Part shown: positions 38,329 to 50,423 of the stretch, piece after piece
How the letters are laid out: each line of letters opens with the position of its first letter
How positions within the stretch are numbered: position 1 is the stretch's first letter
Assembly: GCA_946811695.1 (NCBI GenBank)
Contig: OX328132.1
Coordinates: 97,579,132 to 97,643,131, forward strand
DNA length: 64,000 nucleotides
Reading direction: 5' to 3'
Source: Gonocerus acuteangulatus
Taxonomy: Eukaryota; Arthropoda; Insecta; Hemiptera; Coreidae
Program-made: the position numbers and the translations under genes
Notes under the pieces: model-generated
The model's database searches: none
Seen by the model: the letters and a program-made list of their open reading frames with translations, nothing else
What the model was told of the DNA's origin: nothing

Positions 38329-39049
38329 TATAATCGGTATATACATTGTATACAGTAAACTTACTTAAAATATATATTGTAATGTAGGGAGTTCTTGAAG
38401 GTTTTAATAATATTGAGGTTTTACTGTAAGTTTACCTCAAAAATTCAAATTACTGGTTAGATTTTAGAGCCTATTATTATAAAATCTAGGGGAGTTCCTT
38501 TGTTAATATGTTTCTAATTCGATTAACCCTTTCCAAGCCCTAAACAATATATCTTTTAAGAAGGACAAAGTGCCTCCAAACTCTAGACAAGATATCTTGT
38601 AATTCAGTGCTCAGACTCTGGACAAGATAACTCGTAAGCGACTTTTTAATGGTTTTTCTCCACTATCTTCAAGCAAATTATTTATCTCAGACTTTGGTTT
38701 CATCTAACAGTTTCCTTTTGAGTTAGTAAATACTTTTAACCTTTTCCAGGTAGTGCCAGCACCTCTGTTCATAACATATAAGCTCAAAACCTATATCATA
38801 GGAATACTGCTTCCAAGAAGCTGAATCAGATAATCCCTTCTAATTCCTGCTACATATTGTTCTTTGTTGATGATGTGGCCTTTCCTTCCTACCACCTTAG
38901 ACGCCTATTATTCTATATTCTCACTATTCCTGTTTGTGGGAGCACTTAGCTTCTGTTTAGTTAATACTTCTCTGTAATTTACATTACAAATTTCAAGATA
39001 AAGATGGTGCTTCTTTATTTGTTTTATTCTGTTTTTTATATCGTTATAA

Positions 39050-39275
39050 GGGGACGAGGTTAGCGCAGTGATAGAGCACTAGACTAATGTGCTGGAGAAT
39101 CTGAGTTCAAATCCCGTGCAAGCACTAAAGATTTTTATCTTCTAGTGTCTTCGCTCATGGATACGATTTGGTCTCCCTGACCGTCCCTCGCGTGCCGTAT
39201 GGTCATGAATCAGATACCTCTATAGTATCTACCCCTCAGGACCCTCGTGGCTTGTTATGGGACTGATTTTTTTTT
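39050..39275 (+). repeat. tRNA-derived SINE
   Basis: The head GGGACGAGGTTAGCGCAGTG resembles a tRNA with A box TTAGCGCAGTG (39060-39070) and B box GAGTTCAAATCCC (39103-39115). A non-tRNA body of about 130 bp follows (CGTCCCTCGCGTGCCGTATG) and then a T-run after GGGACTGA. No CCA-ready acceptor stem is seen, so it is not a working tRNA gene. Confidence 0.65.
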
Positions 39276-40957
39276 AAAAATATAGTTATAAATAATAGGA
39301 TAAAGTTAATAGATATTATTAAAATAATAACTTTATCAATATTTTTAAAGTAGTAAGTTAATTTAGCCTAAAGTGAGATCTATCGATTTTAATTTTTTTT
39401 CTTTTATTTTTACCATTTCATTAATTTGAAATTAAAAAAAGGTAATAATAAAAACAAATTCTAGCTCTACCAGTGGCAGTTCAAAGCCCATATAAAAAAA
39501 AGGTTCACATTTTTTTTAAATTTATTGTTTATTTACTAATATTGTTCAAAAATATTTGTTATTTATCATAGTAAAGCATTGGACTCAATGGACTTCAGTA
39601 GGGTTGAGAATTAAAAAAAAGTTAGGTGTAGCTGTACAAAGACAAGGACGTGTAGGGCCTAGACACCTTAGGTTGGGAAGTGTACCTGGCCAGACAATCC
39701 CTGGGCTTCTGAGGCACTCTTGGTCACCCAGTGCTTAGCCAGTAAGTGTTAATTTAAATGTTTTTAATAATGGTTTTATGTCTATTAACATTTGTCTACA
39801 AATAATAAGAATTAAACTACTTAACTTAAGCATGGTATCTAATGTGACTTTCAAATTGAGTGAATTAATTTTCTGCGCTAGGATGCATTATGAATACTAA
39901 GACCTGTGTCAAGTTAATGAAAGCCATTATGATATTATGGACTTCAGATTATTTTTTAAATCCCACTGTTATGAGGATTAATTTTGGACCTAGATTAGCA
40001 AGATGCAGATAGGTCTTTATCCAGTCCTATTTAAGTCACTGATTTAGTGGGACAAACTAGAGCAACCAGGCTACCATGAACCCTTACGAGTCAGCAACCC
40101 GAATGACCTTAGATGCCTGTGGTGCGGAGCCTGTTTCCCCCTCCTAGCTTTAAAACACCTGAGCCTGCATCGCCCATCTCTTCTCATTTCTCCAAATACA
40201 CTTATGTTATCTCTTTCTTTAAAAAGTTGTCCATTAACATTTTCTCATTATGGGCTTTGGAGCAGTCAATGGAAGGCTTAAAAACTTTTTTTAAATTTTG
40301 TTTTTATTTTTCAAAAACGTTTTTGAAATTCTTCTTTTTAAAAATTATATCAAGTAAAATATCTCGGCATTGGTATAATATCTACGGAAAATATCAAGGG
40401 AATAATATCTATGTACACATCAATTGGTAAAAGACAAATCAGGCTCTTCAGAGAGAACTGAACTATGCAAAGGGAACGGCTTATAGAGAGGAACCCTTTG
40501 TCAATAGGCTCTAAAAACAACAAAAGTTAAATGATATTTCTTTAAATCTAAAACTTGTTGGGTCAGTAATTGAGGAAAAGTGTTTGTTAGTGAATTTTTC
40601 ATTGAAAAATTGTGGAAATTTTATACATTTAAAATCTTTTTGGTGTTTGGAAATATATAGTCACATTTAAAGATTTTTATTGACTGGCTCATCATAATGA
40701 CTTGTTCGTTAAATTGGAAAATGTAAGATATACAACATTGCAATGTTTCATCCCCTTAAAAAAAAAAGAAAAAAAAAAATCGTTTAAAATAAGAAATATG
40801 AAAATGCTTAAAACAGTAACACAATGGATGCTTGAGCATTTTCATGATTCAACCTTGCCTATGGAGGATAAAGTATGTGATTTATCTTGAAGCATTTGAT
40901 TGGAATCGATTTCAGGGCAAACAAATTTGCCTGAATTTTTGTTGTTTATTTTCATCT

Positions 40958-41018
<61 letters not shown>

Positions 41019-41295
41019 TGGGGCGATAGTACAAGTTTTGTGATGATGGATGGTTTTCATGTCATACTTCTATTATTTATTTACTACTTTACTTTTATTT
41101 TATTTTTTGTATTTATATTGGAAGATTATACTTGTCTATCTAAATTCATACTATCTATAAACAATTTAATTATTTTATATACAGTTGTATTTGTATATAT
41201 ATTATATATTTATATATATTATATATTTATATTTGACCATACAATATACATTTTGCTTTGTAAAGTTCTATGTGCAAACTACATGCATAACTTTT
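39276..41295. other. no gene seen
   Basis: AT-rich sequence with a 56-base T run near 40962-41017. Open frames here are short and without recognisable domains. Confidence 0.4.
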
Positions 41296-41447
41296 TTAGC
41301 GCGGTTCCTCCCTCCCCCATAGGGAGGAACCCCGCTTATAAGGTTGATACAATGAAACGATCCGGAAGTGCCGACTAGAAAATTTTGCGTTTCAGAACCC
41401 CTAGAAACCGAAAATAACGGTGGTTCAAATTTGTATATATATATATA

Positions 41448-41503
<56 letters not shown>

Positions 41504-42862
41504 CTGTTCGCTCTCTAAATAGAAGACGAATGGTCCGATTTTGATGAAATTTGGTACAAAAATCTGTCGTCCAATTTGAAAGGTCAAGTTCGTTAACCAG
41601 CAAAATCCGCCCACTGGAAGATGGCGTTTGGGGCGAAATTCGCGCAGAAAAAATCGTAACGCTTACGTTTTTGAGTTCATAAGCTTGTAAGTACTCGTTT
41701 TATAGGCTTCTTGGGCTAGGAAAACGAATGAAACCATTTTCAAGGCGATAGCTTTAACCGTTGTTGAGAAAATTGGAAAAATAGTTTTTGAATACCGTTT
41801 TTGGTTTGGGTACTTAGAATAACGGGATTCAGTTGAAACATTATCTGCATGTTCTACTTTCATTAAAACTAGTATGTTGAAAGTTATGTTACGTTTGGAG
41901 TTAAGGAAGGGTTAGAATAAAATATTTTATGAACAGACATGAAAAGTTTTGGAAACTTCGTATACTTTCATTAATATCTCGAACACGGTTGGGAAATCGT
42001 GGTAAGTGGATTGAAACTATTTGAAAGCTTACTAAATTCTCTACAAAAATGATTCTAAAACTATTTTTGATTAGGTTATGTCAATCGGAGAAATAAGTGC
42101 TTAAAACTTCAAATATGTCTGTTTTGTTCTTATGAACGGGTTTTTGTCGTTCTTTTTGTCTCTTTCCCTTGGTTTTTTATTGCTTTTTATTTTTGTAATT
42201 TCTTATGTTGTATTTGTAAGGAAAATGTATGTGTGTGTAAAACAGGATAGGTAAAATGAGACCAATTTTCTGTTGTCAGAAATAATAAAAAGTTTTGGGA
42301 ACTTCGTATAATTTCTTAATATCTCGAAAACGGTTGAAAATCTTGGGAAGCGAAAGGTTACCATTCGAAAGCTTACTAAATGGTCTACAAGAATGGTTTT
42401 AAAGAAAGTTTTGAATAAGCGATGTCAATCGGAGAAATAAGTGCTTAAAACTTTTAAGTAATTGATTTCGCTTATTCGAACTTTTCTTTTTGTCTGTTTT
42501 ATTCCTTGTTATTTTTAAATTGCTTATAGTCAGATAATGTATTTGACAATAAAACAGATTAAGTAAAATAAGAAGATCAATTTATTGTTAGAAATGTAGC
42601 GTTTAAAGAGAGAGATCCCAAGGCTTTCCAAATGCCTCTGAGCGGAGGCCTTTCTGCCCGACTTATGGGAGAGCTGACCCATACAGGTATGATTGTAAAT
42701 CAACAAAGACCTTTCAAGACTGGTTTGTTTGAGATTTCATTTGGATAGCTGTTTCGCTATTGATCTAAACAAAGTAATAACTTTTTCTATTCTATGCCTT
42801 CATAAACACTAGAGATAAGAACGGAACCGCGCTAAGATGACGCAGTTCCTGCGAATCGGACT
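41296..42862 (+). mobile_element. full-length R1f repeat (possible Helentron-type non-autonomous element)
   Basis: This is the only copy with both ends. It starts TTAGCGCGGTTCC with an 11-bp perfect hairpin (41303-41313 and 41321-41331) and a (TA)n tract at 41437-41503. The conserved body follows, then the inverted match GGAACCGCGCTAA (42823-42835) and the terminal CGCAGTTCCTGCGAATCGG. Short subterminal inverted repeats, a hairpin at one end, no coding and an internal microsatellite are features of Helentron-associated (DINE-1-like) elements. The hairpin-end strand reads CGCGCTAA, compatible with a CTRR terminus. The classification is inference. Confidence 0.6.
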
Positions 42863-43891
42863 TTTTTTACATGCATTCATATTATAACCACGCTACTTTC
42901 CACACTACTTTACAAACATTTTACATGCTATTTATATGCTGGTGTGTCCAATTCTCATTCTGGCTATGACTACCTCCTCTCTTCTTTTTCCCCTTGAAAA
43001 AGAGGTCCAGGCTTCCATGTTGTTTTTTATGGCTTTCAATTTGTTGTGTTCTACTTCTTGCCACATATTTTCCCAATTGGCCTTTATTTTGTTTTTCAAG
43101 GGGAAAAAATAGTTCGTTTCTCGTTAATGGGGTTGGCATGATTTCGCTCAAGTTGTGCGCTCCCTTTGCTACCATATCCACCGTTTTCTTTTCCTTCAAT
43201 TCCTGTATGACTGGGTGTCCATATGAATATTAGGGCGTTCCCTGCTGTGTGTGTATATGGAGGTATTTTTTAGACAAGTACATTTGATGAATATATATCC
43301 TGCAGGCTTTGTAGTGCACTTAAGGAGTCTGTACAAAAGAAAATATCTGTTTGTGTGGTTTGGAGTTTTTGGTACAGAGCCAGTCCTGCTGCGGTGAGTT
43401 CTACAGAATGGATGTTGCAAAGCTTGTTCAGTTTGTGTTTTGTTATTGTTTCACCATTAAATGTGGTGCATGACGTGGAGTCATTAATTTTGGATCCGTT
43501 AGTGAATATTACTCTGGCTCCTTCCATTTGTGTTAGCATTTCTTTAAGTTTGTATTTTACTTTGTGTACTAGCATACTTCCTGTGGATTTTTTGATGATT
43601 CTGGTGAGTTCTGTGTTTATTTGCGATAGTTGTATTGTCCAGGGCGGGAAAACTATGGGTGGTGGTAGGTTTATATTATGTTGCAGTAGAAACCCTGTTA
43701 TTATAGTATTCAATCTGATTCCTATTGGCTTTGTAGATGAAGGGTTGCTTTCAAATTTCCTCCTGTATCTTCTGTTCAATACATATGGATAGGTCGGATG
43801 TCTTGGTTGATAACTAGTTTTGACATATACCGGGCGGCCAGCTGTTGTCTTCTGAATAGTAAGTGGGTGTATTCCTGCATCTACACACACT

Positions 43892-44492
43892 GAAGGGGAA
43901 AGCCCCTATTGCTGTTATCGTGTAGTTGGTTTGTTCGTGTAAGTATTTTAGTTAGTTGCATGAGTGTGCATAGTATCGGAAGGTCGCGATAGAGTGTGTG
44001 TTCTTGTATTAGGATTCACTTCACTTACCACAGCGAGAGTGAATAGGATTACTGCTCCGCTTAACACAGCGGTGAAGGAAAGAGGGAGACAAGAAAGGTG
44101 AGAGGAAGATGGCCACTTAGCACAGCGGGGGGCGAGGATGTCTCACTTAGCACAGTGAGGAAGGTAGGTGTAGGATAACCGCTTAGCACAGCGGGGGAGA
44201 ACCTCACTTCGCTCAGCAAGGGGAGCTAGGAGAAGAAGGAGACCGCTTAACACAGTGGGGGAAAACCTCACTTATCACAGCGAGGGGAGCTAGGAGAAGG
44301 AGGCCGTTTAACACAGTGGTGGAGAAGGTCAGGGTAAATAAGAAAACAGGTGTAGAGAGAAAGTAAGTTTATTGGAATGAGGTAGAGAGAGATGTAGTGG
44401 AGAGAGGAGCAACTTACACAGCTGCTTGGAGACCTCTGCCTCTAGCTGGCTTATATACCGGCCCGCTTATATATCTCTCCACTTGAACCGCT
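43892..44492 (-). repeat. solo-LTR-like insert with a hairpin array
   Basis: It splits the I-type LINE and is bordered by ACACT at 43887-43891 and 44493-44497. On the minus strand it has a TATA box (GGTATATAAGCC near 44455) and AATAAA about 80 bp downstream (44368-44373). The long remaining part holds about nine stem-loops. The exact ends and retroelement family are uncertain; a non-LTR insert is possible. Confidence 0.5.
44020..44320. repeat. array of about nine short stem-loops with a shared loop
   Basis: Palindromic units alternate between CCGCTTAGCACAGCGG type (44057, 44113, 44179, 44243, 44304) and CCTCACTTAGCACAGTGAGG type (44020, 44142, 44202, 44266). Stems vary with compensating changes while the loop TTA-CACAG is kept. 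Spacers are purine-rich (GGGAGCTAGGAGAAG). Confidence 0.75.
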
Positions 44493-45136
44493 ACACTGTT
44501 TTGATCCTTGCGTGGTGTATGGCATCTTCAACTCAAGGAGCCTGGCTGAACCATATATCATACTTGCATAGTCGATCTTGGTCAGTTCTACTGCTTTGTA
44601 GATGGTCAACCAGGATTTTCGGTCGGCTCCCCAAGTTGTATTTGCCAATACTTTGAGTCTATCTGCTGAACATTTATATGTTCAGTCCATTTTACTTTGT
44701 ATCCAACCTAAGTCCTAGGAACCTAATGCTTTCTGCGTATGTGATGGGTGTATTGTATAGCTTTATGGTGGGGTGGTTTGGGTTTGTTCTACATCTGGAA
44801 AATAGAATGCATTTTGTTTTTTCGGAAAAAAATTTGAAACCTGCCCTTTCAGTCCATTTTTGAAGCTTTGATACAGCTGCCTGCAGTTTTTGTATAAATG
44901 ATATGCTTTCTGGACTACAAATTATGGCAAAATCGTCCACAAATAGTAATCCTTGAACTCTGGATGGATGGCTATGGCAAATAACGAGGGGCTCAGGACA
45001 CTTCCTTGAGGGACTCCTGTATCTTGATAATGAAATCTGGTGAGCATGTTTCCAACCTATACTTGGAAGCTTCTGTCCTCCAGGAATTTTTGGATGAAGG
45101 TTGGGAAGTTTCCTCGCAATCCCCAGGAGTGTATTT

Positions 45137-45205
45137 TAGCGCGGTTACTCCCTATCTCCATAGGGAGACCCGCTTATGAGGTTGACCTCACGACGCAATC
45201 GTGAT
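45137..45205 (+). repeat. R1f hairpin-end fragment inside the LINE
   Basis: TTAGCGCGGTTACTCCCTAT then the hairpin return AGGGAGACCCGC and TTATGAGGTTGACC. Only about 70 bp of R1f is present, interrupting the RT region. Confidence 0.65.
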
Positions 45206-45997
45206 TGTATCGTGATGCTGATAGTTTTTGGACCATGTCATAAGTCCCTTCATCTGGGCTGGAGGATTTTCCTGTAAGTCTAGATATTGCAGATATGAAT
45301 TTGGACATAGTAAGGGGGTTGTTGTATGGCATGTTATTTTCAGCATCTTCATGAAAATGTATCGGTTTGGATTCTTGGTCGATTTTGTATTATGGAAATC
45401 TAGGTGCATATGTATGGTTTTAGTTGCTAAAAACAGTAGTATATTCTTTCACTATGTCCAACTCATTTGTGTTGAGTTTGCCATTGATGTTTATGTAGAT
45501 TGGAGGTCTCTGGTTTCTTCCAGTAATTGCGCGGACCTTGTTCCATATGGTTGCTGAAGGGATTCTTTTTGGCCTCTCCTTTTTATAATTTATGAAGTTT
45601 TCTTCCGACATATTGCAGATGAATTTTCTAATCTGCTTTTTATTGCTTCCTTACATTCCTCATTAAACCATGGGAGAGTTTGAGGTCTTGGTTCAGATCT
45701 TGTTCTTGGGATGACTTGTGTTGCTGCTTCAATGAGCTATGTTATGAGTAATTTTGTTTGCATGTTTTCTGTATCATTAGGGAGAGGATCTTGTAACTCT
45801 GCAAGTTGTTCGAACATGTCCCAGTCCACCTTATCCATTTTCCATCTAATTTTTTTTCTTGGATTAGGTAAATCGGAATAAATTGTTATTAGTATGGGAA
45901 AATGGTCGCTGGAGTATTGGTATGGGAGTACATTCCATTTAGCATGTTTGATTATTTGACTGCAGCATGTTGAAACGTATAGATGCTCAGGAATAGT

Positions 45998-46043
45998 CCT
46001 GAGAGGGTTTGGTATGTGTTACTACATACCAAACCCTCTCAGG
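45998..46043. repeat. perfect 19-bp inverted repeat with 8-bp loop
   Basis: CCTGAGAGGGTTTGGTATG and its exact complement are separated by TGTTACTA, within former endonuclease-coding sequence. Confidence 0.9.
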
Positions 46044-46592
46044 TGTATTTCTGGAGAAGGTGGGTTCTCCAGAAATTGAGGATATGAAGTTTATTGTCAT
46101 GAATGGTCTTTTCGAGGATGTTTCCTCTATTGTTATTGGTCTTAGACCACCAGAATTTTAAATGGGCATTCATGTCTCCCCAGTTAGTTAGTCTAAGTCT
46201 TGGATGTGTCGCTGGGTGGAAGGTAAATATTTGCTATTGAAATGGGTATATCTGTTAAGGTTTGGATTGCTACTGCTTGAACGTTGGTTTTAATATAGAC
46301 TTTTGAATGGGATTTTTTTTTGGGGGGGGGGGATATGGTGATAAGTACCCCAATGCATGCCTTTTCTCCAAGGAGGTAGTCATAACGGTGAATGTTGTAC
46401 CCCTTTAATGTGAATTTGTCGGATTCTTCCAGGTTGGTCTCTTGAATGCACATGAATTCCGGTGAATAGTCCTGTACTATTAGCTGTAGGTCGTTTAAGT
46501 GTCTCATTACGCCATTACAGTTCCATTGGATTAATTTAAAGTTATTTCTATGATTTGTATACATTTAGGGTGTGATTTGTTTCTTTAAAATG

Positions 46593-46593
46593 A

Positions 46594-46654
<61 letters not shown>
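46593..46654. repeat. (TA)n followed by a short CA-rich tract
   Basis: A TA tract next to the 5' end of the I-type LINE, followed by CACATACACACACACATG. Confidence 0.93.
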
Positions 46655-46659
<5 letters not shown>

Positions 46660-46660
<1 letters not shown>

Positions 46661-47890
46661 CACACACACATGTATGTGTATGCATACACATACATAAATA
46701 AATATAAATAAACATGTACACACACTTGCAAGCACACACCATATTCCCACATACAATCATATTTACCAGTATGCACAAGCGCGTATATGTAATTTTCTTT
46801 AAACTTAAAATATTTACAAGCATTTGCATTTGTATATATTTTCCAGGTATCTCTCTGTGAGATAGGAGGTGAAAAGTAGATGCAAGTATATTGTGTGGCA
46901 TGGTATGTTTTAATATTGTTCTAAAAAGAAAGGGCAATGGCATGTTTGTGGACGACAAAAAATATAAACGCCAAAATAATGCTTAATACATGTAATAAAT
47001 TTACGTGTAAAAAACATTTAAAACTTAAACCAATTTGCAATAAATTCAGTACAAGGGGACAGGACACTGATTTGAAGTAGATCGCAAGAGTTACATTCCT
47101 AATATTTAATTACCATGTATATTTCTACTTTTATTTAAATATCTTTTAATGTTAATTTTTTTTTTAAAGTGTATTCCAGATATTAATGTTTATACACATC
47201 ACAATTTTCAGACTTATTGTAAAGTTAATCATTTTTTTTTTTAAATAAAAGAAGTTATATGCAATACATTTGTTTCAAAAGATAAAATGAGCTTATTTAC
47301 ATTACCATTTATATAGCTGTCTACAATAATGACTTAACTTAATAAATAATATAATAGAAAAAAAAAACATAAATAAATAGACGTTAAAAACACAAAAATG
47401 AACACAGTGGTGCACTATGTGCACCGTGCGACCGCCCGTGTTCCAATAGTGGGCGCATCCATTGGAAGGATAAATTTAGCTTTTAAAAAGTAGTTGTAAA
47501 GATATTATTGTTGTTAGAAAGTCTATCTGATAAATTTTACATAAACATTTTTAAATTTAAGATTACTGTTAGCTCTTCCGGGACCAATGAGTAGGTAGGA
47601 GAAATTCTAACGTAAACATGATTTCAAATGCATTTTTCTGTAAGAATCCATAATGAATTATTATTAGTCTATTACCATTATCCCAATTTCATTAAAATCC
47701 GAGAGGGTGAGGTGTTGATTTTACATGAAATGTCCCATTAACATATAGGACAATAGAAAGAGGTAGTCCACATATTATCTTGGCATATGTCCCTATCTAT
47801 ATATTCCTGAATGTTTTGAGAGATGCTATAAATAGCCCGAAAGCATATAATGTCAAATAGTTGCAAATAAGAGAAAATGAATAAATGCAT
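46660..47890. other. no gene seen
   Basis: AT-rich sequence. A small palindrome GGTGCACTATGTGCACC lies near 47409. No coding or RNA feature is supported. Confidence 0.4.
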
Positions 47891-47893
47891 ATA

Positions 47894-49069
47894 CAGGGTG
47901 CCCCAAATTTAAATAGCAAAACTTCAGGAGGGTTTAAGGGACCAAAAAACTAAGACAAAAAGTCCTTTAGATATTTGCTCGTTTTTGAGAAAATCGCATA
48001 ACAAGAAACGAACCAAGTTTTCATTTTTGTACATACTTATTTAAATTTTCAATGGAAAAAGAATTGTCATTGCGAATTGTTTCCAGAAACCAATTTCTAA
48101 AATTCAATCTCTTGATGCTGATATAGTTTTGGTGTACGGTTTCTGCATCGGTAATGCTTTAGAAGCGGTGCGTGAGTATGCTCACCGATCGCAAATAGAA
48201 GAGTGCTTAATCGACGAGTGTTTTAGTTAACTTTTAGAAGACTACGAAGAACTTGGTCATTTTATTTATTTACATTTTTTTATGTTATCATCTATTTAGT
48301 TTAGTTATTAAATGTTGCCCTCTGGCAGAAACGTAAGCATTAAATCTAGAACTGACTTGACAAATTGGAGCTAAACACTATTCTGATGATATTTGGTGCC
48401 CTGCATATATGATTCGATCTCTTAATTGCTCTCTTGAGTTTATTGACCCCGAATAAACCTCCTGCTTCAAGGTTCCCCATACGAAGAAACCAATTAATAA
48501 AATTCAATATCTTTGCATAATTTTGGAGCAAGTAATTCTGCAATATCTAAAGATGGTACGTGTTGCCGATTATTACCTTTCAAAGTTTGTCATATTACCT
48601 GCTGCAATATTCCTAATGCTGGTGTTGGACTCTATTTCTTCATTTACGATCTGCTCTTAATAATTCTGCCTGGAATTGTTCACCTTCAATATGAAGTAAG
48701 AATGACCCAGTCTCTCGTCTATTAAATGTTAACAAAAGGACTTGTCGATTAAGCACTCTTATATTTGCGAATTGGCGAGCATACTCTCGCAACGTTTCTA
48801 AAGCATTACTGCTGCAGAAACCGTAAGCGAAAACTATATCAGCCTCAAGAGATTGAATTATAGTAATTGGTTTCTTGAAACAATTCGCAATGACAATTTT
48901 TTTTTCCATTGAAAATTTAAATAAGTATGTACAAAAATGAAAACTTGTTTTGTTTCTTGTTTTGCGATTTTCTCAAAAACGAGCAAATCTCTAAAGGACT
49001 TTTTGTCTTTTAGTTTTTTGGACCCCTCCACACTCCTGAAGTTCTGCCATTTAAAATCAGGACACCCTG
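47894..49069. mobile_element. fold-back mariner derivative with coding arms
   Basis: Both ends read CAGGGTG(C/T)CC from a TA dinucleotide, with inverted arms of about 345 bp (47894-48237 and 48724-49069). Each arm encodes the N-terminal helix-turn-helix of the same mariner group, clearest on the minus strand at 48640-48909: IVFAYGFCSSNALETLREYA, RQFANIRVLNRQV, RRETGSF. In intact relatives this block (DUF4817-like) occurs only once, so this copy is an inverted duplication of the 5' end without a catalytic domain. Confidence 0.75.
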
Positions 49070-49760
49070 TATATTAGTGATAAGTTTAGTTATGTACCTA
49101 TTAGTATTTTTTTTTCCTATTAAGATGCTTCGACTACCCAGGTCATTAGTACCAACATATTAAATTTAATATTAATTGTTAAAAAATAAATACTGTAATA
49201 TTATCTTTGTAAATATACATTTAAAGTAAAAATATTTCTCTTTCATTCATCCTCTAACAGTAGTAAAATATTACAATTTCAAAAAAACAAGGGACGTAGA
49301 AAAATATAAATTTCATGACAATTTAGAAATCAAAACTCTTGTATACGTATTCTACAATTTGAAGAAGCTTCTCTTTATTATTTTATTTTTCTTTCTTCAG
49401 TAATTATTCGCATTAAATTCGGAATTATTTCATTAAATGTGTAACTGCAAGAAAATCACCAGGAGAAAGAATGGAAAGCAGACAGGATGGGATATACTGA
49501 GTCAATGAAGGAGAGAAACGTATCTATTCCACGTATACGTACTCTACTCCAGACAGCAACTAGGCAGCTGCCCAGTAGCATTAATAAGAAATTCAGGAGA
49601 AGTGGAGTCTAAACTCAACAATAATTTTTTTTTAAATTTTAAAAAAATACAAGTTGCAAAATTCAAGAAAAATATTTAATTTACAAGAAAATGCATACAT
49701 ATTTACATATTATACAATCATTATTTTTATGACAATGTTAATTACATATTCCATGAAAAA
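49070..49760. other. no gene seen; contains the 3' UTR of the minus-strand gene
   Basis: The part next to 49761 should be the 3' UTR of the minus-strand exon. No clear AATAAA is visible on that strand within the first 150 bases. Confidence 0.4.
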
Positions 49761-49933
49761 CTAAAATTTATACTTCATTTCTTCAGGTAAAGGTATTTCA
49801 AGTTGTTTTGCCTTTGTAAAGTCTGATGACTGCAATGTTTGATATTTATAAAGTTGATCATGCGTCAACTTGATATTCAGATCCATACAACATTTATAAA
49901 CAGCAGAACAACCTGAGACATATCCTGCTCGAT
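49761..49933 (-). CDS. terminal coding exon of an unidentified host gene
   Basis: On the minus strand a good acceptor (TTTGTTTTAG) precedes an open stretch that completes a split codon and then encodes 56 residues: RAGYVSGCSAVYKCCMDLNI, KLTHDQLYKYQTLQ, SSDFTKAKQLEIPLPEEMKY, KF, stop. Codon usage and composition look protein-like and unlike the surrounding repeats. I do not recognise the protein; the helical, alternating pattern would suit a helical-repeat protein. Earlier exons must lie further right or beyond the window and were not found. Confidence 0.55.
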
Positions 49934-50423
49934 CTAAAACAAATATTAAATCATAACCTCACCATTATTATAGTAGAAGAAATCATATTTTTTTTTAAGT
50001 ATTAGTTTTTTTATTATACTATCAACATTCTTTTTCACTTTTCATAATTTTTGGATAATTACTATCCTAATGAATACCCGCTTAGTTTTATTGTCTCTAT
50101 TGATCAAGAAATTTCAATTGGAACGTAATTGTCAAGGATTGAGATGTTTTTTACTCCCACAAAATCTCCAATGACACTAGGAAACAAAAAACAAATTTTA
50201 ATGTTTCAAGCACTTCGTGAGTCAATTCTTACTAAATTTTGGGTTGAGAAAAACAAATATGACAATGAAAAGTTTTTCTTAGCTCTAGTTCCTGAGATAT
50301 ACACTAGGTGGAAGTATTTCATATTAAAGGGTTAAGAGAAAAGTATTATTATTATATATGCTAACAACATATTTAATAATAAAATGCATTTGATTTTTCA
50401 AAATTGTGGTTACATTCTAAGAG
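49934..50423. other. no feature supported
   Basis: If the exon at 49761-49933 is real, this is intron. No splice-bounded coding piece is recognised. Confidence 0.35.

Larger units (their letters stand above)
42880..46564 (-). pseudogene. I-clade LINE (endonuclease, RT, RNase H), minus strand
   Basis: Domains run from right to left: endonuclease (46193-46564; IQWNCNGVMRHLNDLQLI, FMCIQETNLEE, ISIANIYLPPSD), RT linker (45420-45611), RT catalytic part (44692-44940, VDDFAIICSP preserved as MDDFAIIC, then KTKCILFSRC, IRFLGLRLD), thumb (44500-44648, TTWGADRKSWL, TKIDYASMIYGSA), then RNase H (43270-43890; IFTNGSK, HSVELTAAGLALYQ, FFCTDSLSALQSL) and its end (42921-43199, VDMVAKGAHNLSEI). RNase H after RT marks the I superfamily. 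Frameshifts, an LTR-like insert (43892-44492) and an R1f end (45137-45205) break it. Confidence 0.8.

Noticed and set aside
38131..38346. 71-codon minus-strand ORF
   Set aside because: It coincides with a pogo-type MITE and includes its terminal repeats.
39050..39125. a possible tRNA gene
   Set aside because: Polymerase III boxes are present, but no matching acceptor stem is seen and a conserved-looking body follows, so a SINE is more likely.
44020..44320. CRISPR-like array
   Set aside because: Units are palindromes that vary in stem sequence with irregular spacers in a eukaryotic LTR-like context; there are no fixed repeats and no cas genes.
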